Shown: in pieces, positions 59,963-64,000 of the stretch
Layout: each line of letters starts with the position of its first letter
How positions within the stretch are numbered: the stretch's first letter is position 1
DNA from: Pagrus major
Taxonomy: Eukaryota > Chordata > Actinopteri > Spariformes > Sparidae
Direction: 5' to 3'
DNA length: 64,000 nucleotides
Assembly (NCBI RefSeq): GCF_040436345.1
Contig: NC_133220.1
Location: 10,671,664 to 10,735,663 of the forward strand
The notes under the pieces: model-generated
What the model was told of the DNA's origin: nothing
The model's database searches: none
Seen by the model: only the letters and a program-made list of their open reading frames with translations
Translations under genes and position numbers: made by a program

Positions 59963-60879
59963 GTGAGGTCTAATCGTGTTTAAATCTTTCCAGTGTCTGT
60001 TTAGTTAGAGGAAATGCCATGGCTGACATAATTCAAAACACTAACATTAAAGTTCAGCCAGGGTCAAACAAATGTCTCTGTAACAAACCACAGAGGTATT
60101 CCTGTGTGTTTGTATATTTTGCTCTTTGGCCGTATCATACATGATTCAATATCCATTCATGACGTAGCCTTCGTAATGAATGGAAAATTAGTCCTAAATG
60201 ACTTTGTCCTGCCTCATTTGAAATAACTTGAGTCCCTTCTTGGGAAACACTGTTTACACATTACAGCTGTTGGAATGTAACTAAAGATGCTTTCAGGATT
60301 ACATTATCTTTCTCTGTAATATACTGCATTCAGAAGGATGTAAAGCAGAGTTTCTCAAGAGAGGGTGCCATCAGTGACTCTTCAAGGGCAAAATAATAAT
60401 TGTATGCATTTATTTTGGCACTTTAATCGACAATTAATTCTATACAAGGAAATACAGATGGTGTTGTTTCCATTTGTCAGCTGTATTATTTATCAAATGT
60501 TGCACTTTACATGCTTGTTTGAATGAGACATGTTCTTTCTACAACTTTAAAGTGGAAACTTCAAACTTCAAACTGTATTTCTGTAGTATTACTGTCAGTG
60601 CCCTTGGATACTGCTACCAGCCTGGCTACTATCCAAAGCAAAATACAACTGTAGGAATCCCAGTTTGACCCAGAAATCCTGACCCCTTACTTACTGATCT
60701 AGTAGAAAGAATCCCAGAGGTAAGGGGGAATAGATTTCACAACACAACACAGGTGCTCTTCATCGCAACCTAATCACCAGAATATGTGTTAGCCAAATAC
60801 GTTGCAACTTTTCATTTGTTTAGGTTGAACTTTCTATTTCTCTTTTGTCACAACGCTGTGCTCGTGCTCTGTTTAGGTT

Positions 60880-61231
60880 TAGGCACAAAAATCACTTGGT
60901 TAGAGTTAGGAAAGCATCATGGTTTGGATTAAAATACTTGTTTTGGTTGACACTCTCATGGATGGAGATGGTCTGACTTCTTGTGAAAAGTAACCATTTT
61001 GGTCGCCACAGAAACCGCTGGAAACGCCTGCAGCTCTACTTAAAACCAACCAGTTTTGACGCCATTAAAGTGGATGGAAATGTCCCCATGGCTCTATGGC
61101 TCATCAAAACCACACGGGTTTGTCGCCATTAAGGCCACTAGAAATGTTCACAGGTCTCCTTAGAAGAACACACAGTTTTGTCTCCACTAAAATAGCTGGA
61201 AATGTCTCCAGGTGTCCTTAAAAATATCCAG
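60880..61231. repeat. Dispersed repeat with four degenerate 57-65 bp tandem units
   Basis: GGTTTAGGCACAAAAATCAC and GCATCATGGTTTGG-TTAAAATACTTG precede units starting at 60997, 61054, 61119 and 61176. Each unit has TTTTG-CGCCA-TAAA, then a TGGAAATGTC-like block, then CAGGT-TCCTTA-AAA. The same unit is familiar from other fish genomes (from memory). Confidence 0.7.
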
Positions 61232-62859
61232 TGGTGTGATTCAAACTCCAGTCGTCCGTTTGGCAGCCTTGTTGGATGTAATAATAAGTCAAAGCAAATA
61301 AAGTTGTCTATTCCCAGTTTTATGTGCTATCTGGGACATTTGCCTGTATTCCTAATAGTACACTGGGAACAGTGTAGTTACAATGATATGCATCTTGGAC
61401 TCCTAGGCCACCGTGACATCCCAGAAAATAACAGTTTTTATCTCTCAAAACACTTTGACATGCTTATAAAGCTTTGTAATGACTCACATAAACTGTGAAA
61501 CAAAATTGCATGTTGCTGTGCATGAGCACGGAGGAACAAAACTTGTGAGTGTGACTGAGGCAAAGTTGTAATGAGCAGTTAGTCATATCTGTTTATGTAA
61601 ACTAAGAATCCACTTGGGAAGGGTAAATGGAGAGAAGAAGAGAGAGATACAGGAAGAGAGTAGAAAGAAAACAGGGGGTGAAAGACAGGATGACAGGGAA
61701 CAGAGAGAAGGAGGGATAGAGTGCTTAGGACCGGCCTGTGGGAACTCAGACGCAGTTTTTATGGATGTTTATCTCTCTGCTAGTCCTACGGGAAGCTCAC
61801 ATTTTCCACTAGGGAATAGCTGGTCAGCAGGCAAGAAGTTCCTCATGGGATGTAGAAAGGCTGGAGGACAGCTTAGTGACAGAGAAGCTCACATACATGG
61901 GATAAAAATGCCACAAAATCCTGTGTTTCCATCAGCATCTGTTTATATGTCATGTTGCTTAATCTAAACCAGAGCTTTTTCCAAGTCTGCACACCGTATA
62001 TCATTAATGAGCGTTCACTAAGTATATCCAAGTGTCCAGAGACGGCCTGGAAGGAGCTGACATCAGAGTCTGGTGAGGATCCAGTGATCTTGTAAATGTC
62101 TGAGCAGAGGCATATCACTGTGTTTACACATCGTGTCTGTAACTTAAAGCCCTGTTTGTTCTTTTCAGGAATCCACTTGTCATCTCCATTATTTAGTTAG
62201 ACATGTTTAAGCAGTGGTCACAAGTCTGCTTTTTGCTTTTAGTTCACGTGACTGTGACAATAAGTCTCGACGTCTAAAGAATAAAGTACAACACAATATG
62301 GAACTGCATGTACCGCCTTAGAAGTTGTGCCAGCAGGAGTAAATCATCCAGTGCACCTGTATTTCTCTGATATATGCGGGAGTATTTACAACAGTAACAG
62401 TAATTACCTCTTATGAGTTGGTACATTTTGATTGTTAGCACTGGTGAATGTAATAAACCTGAAAGAGTCATATTAGCTTCCCCGTGATTAATATGATGAA
62501 AGAGCATTTGCAGAAGGAGAGGATGAGTTCAGCTGGTTCAGGAGAGGATCTATGGCAGCTCCAGAGCTTCTGTCTACTGTGAACTGTTTTATATCTTGAC
62601 TTAATGCCATTTTGTCTTTTACATAAAGCACTATGGATTACCTTGTTGTTTAAAAGTGGGGCTTTGAGCCAAATGCTAACATCAGTGTGGTAAAATAACA
62701 ATAAGTATACCATTGCTACAGCCCAGTCCGACACCAGAGTGTGTAACAGACCCTCCTATCCACTAGAGGTCAGCGTGTGAGGGTAAAGGTCAGCTCATCT
62801 AGGCGCAAAAAGTACACCTGTATGAAGGGGAGTCTACAGAAGCCCTGAGGGACAAGTGA

Positions 62860-63200
62860 GAATTTTTTTTTGTCTGGTGATCCATTTTCTAAGTCTGATC
62901 GAAGGACATGGGACAGTTGTGCACTTCAGCCTCTTGTGGTTAAAATGAGTATTACAAAAACAAAAAAATATTTTTTCTTTTAGGGAAAAAAACTTTTTTT
63001 TCCCCACTCAGCTTCACACATACAAAACCATGTCTAATGACATTTTTTTTTTTTGACTGAATTTTTTTTTTCCACTGTTTTTTTTTTCTTTTCTTACTCT
63101 GTTTCACACAATAATTTTTTTCCACATGATTTCACAGATGGAAAAAAGTAAAGAAACTTTAAGACATTATGCTGGTAATACTTTTTTTCCCCAACCAGCT
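62860..63200. repeat. Poly-T rich low-complexity tract
   Basis: Repeated runs of 7-14 T with intervening CCACTC, GTTTCACACA and CACATGATTTCACA fragments. Confidence 0.8.
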
Positions 63201-64000
63201 CGCAAGGCATACACACAGGAGAAAAAACAGTTGAGAACATAATATACAGTAAATATGGCCTTCACAATCACAATCACCTCATTTCAGCATTGTGTTAGAC
63301 AGAGGTCACCGCCATTATCATCAGACGCACTAAATATGGGAGTACACTGAAAGAATAGTTTTTCCAGTAGAGGGACAATCTCTGCCAAGGAAAACTGAAG
63401 CTTATCTGACAGCTCATACTGGCTCAGCATCTTACTAAAACACTTAATTTGTCACCTATCTTCATAGTATTTCATACTTCATAGTTCAAAGTAATTTTGT
63501 GTGAGTTTTCATTATTTAGCAGGTCTGAAGCTCGTCCTCTTGAAAATCTCTCATCAAGGACACCGCACTAAACTTCCATCTTCAGCAGGCCATAATGAAC
63601 AAATCGTGAAAGCCACTGCCAGAACTATTACCTTTTTTGGATGTGTTTACTTATCTGTGCCTGTCAGTTTATTTAAGGGATCATTTCCTCTCTCCTTCTT
63701 TAACTTGGCTCGGTACGTCAGACCGCCATAAACCTTTTCTTGGAAGTCTTTCATAAAGAATTACTGGTCAGGTCACTTCAAAGAATCACTGAGATGTGCT
63801 GATAATGAATGTACTTGCTGACATGTTCATGTAATAAAATATGTCCTGTGTGGACATAAACTGCATGGTTACATTATTATGTAGAGGAAAAAAGGTCAAC
63901 ATGGTACAAAAACAACCTCATTTGTGGATTTGAATTCTTATTGTACTTAATAAATCTCACATCAGGACCAAACAGCCTGTCAAGTAAATGACGGAGTCAA

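Larger units (their letters stand above)
59963..64000. other. 3' end of window, intron or intergenic
   Basis: No coding exon is recognised. It contains a dispersed repeat with minisatellite at about 60880-61231, a purine-rich stretch at 61614-61720 and homopolymeric T-rich tracts at 62860-63200. Confidence 0.4.

Noticed and set aside
1-64000. tRNA, rRNA, CRISPR or viral genes
   Set aside because: Nothing resembling these was seen on reading both strands, though a covariance-model scan was not possible here.

Overview
The window is vertebrate genomic DNA, most likely from a percomorph-type teleost. It has short phase-matched GT-AG introns, AT-rich non-coding DNA, and relics of DNA transposons and LINE/SINE-like elements of kinds common in fish. 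There are no bacterial operons, CRISPR arrays or rRNA genes. All confident genes lie on the + strand.

About 50 kb holds three tandem head-to-tail paralogues of igfn1 (immunoglobulin-like and fibronectin type III domain containing 1), a muscle Z-disc-associated Ig/FN3 protein. Copy A runs 2312-10308 (1411 aa predicted), copy B 18818-33084 (1237 aa) and copy C 37669-51051 (1340 aa). I joined exons by hand from splice sites, phase and three-way comparison; each model stays in frame to one stop. The shared architecture is: short N-terminus, Ig1, a region with a DFRxMLKK-like motif, Ig2, Ig3, a low-complexity linker, Ig4, Ig5, FN3-1, FN3-2, FN3-3, Ig6, FN3-4, Ig7, then a last exon carrying one codon plus stop. 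Ig/FN3 exon lengths are nearly identical between copies (for example 114, 273, 142, 294, 129, 309, 193, 297 and 327 nt).

The copies differ in specific ways. B lacks the FN3-3 exon. B also carries its linker on four small exons and has one intron fewer in the DFR region. The linker is Lys/Ala/Glu-rich in A, Pro/Ala-rich in B and Gly/Asp/Ser-rich in C. Three introns (one in A, two in B) appear to use GC donors. Retroposon tails sit directly against splice acceptors in A and C.

Downstream, 53433-56034 encodes a four-exon, 479-aa predicted type II membrane protein with a coiled coil and a very acidic C-terminus; I do not recognise it with certainty. A TATA-like box and a possible first coding exon at about 59742-59962 may start a further gene that leaves the window. 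The rest of 56.4-64 kb is intergenic and repeat-rich: MITE-like elements, a (CA)n microsatellite, a degenerate minisatellite and T-rich tracts.
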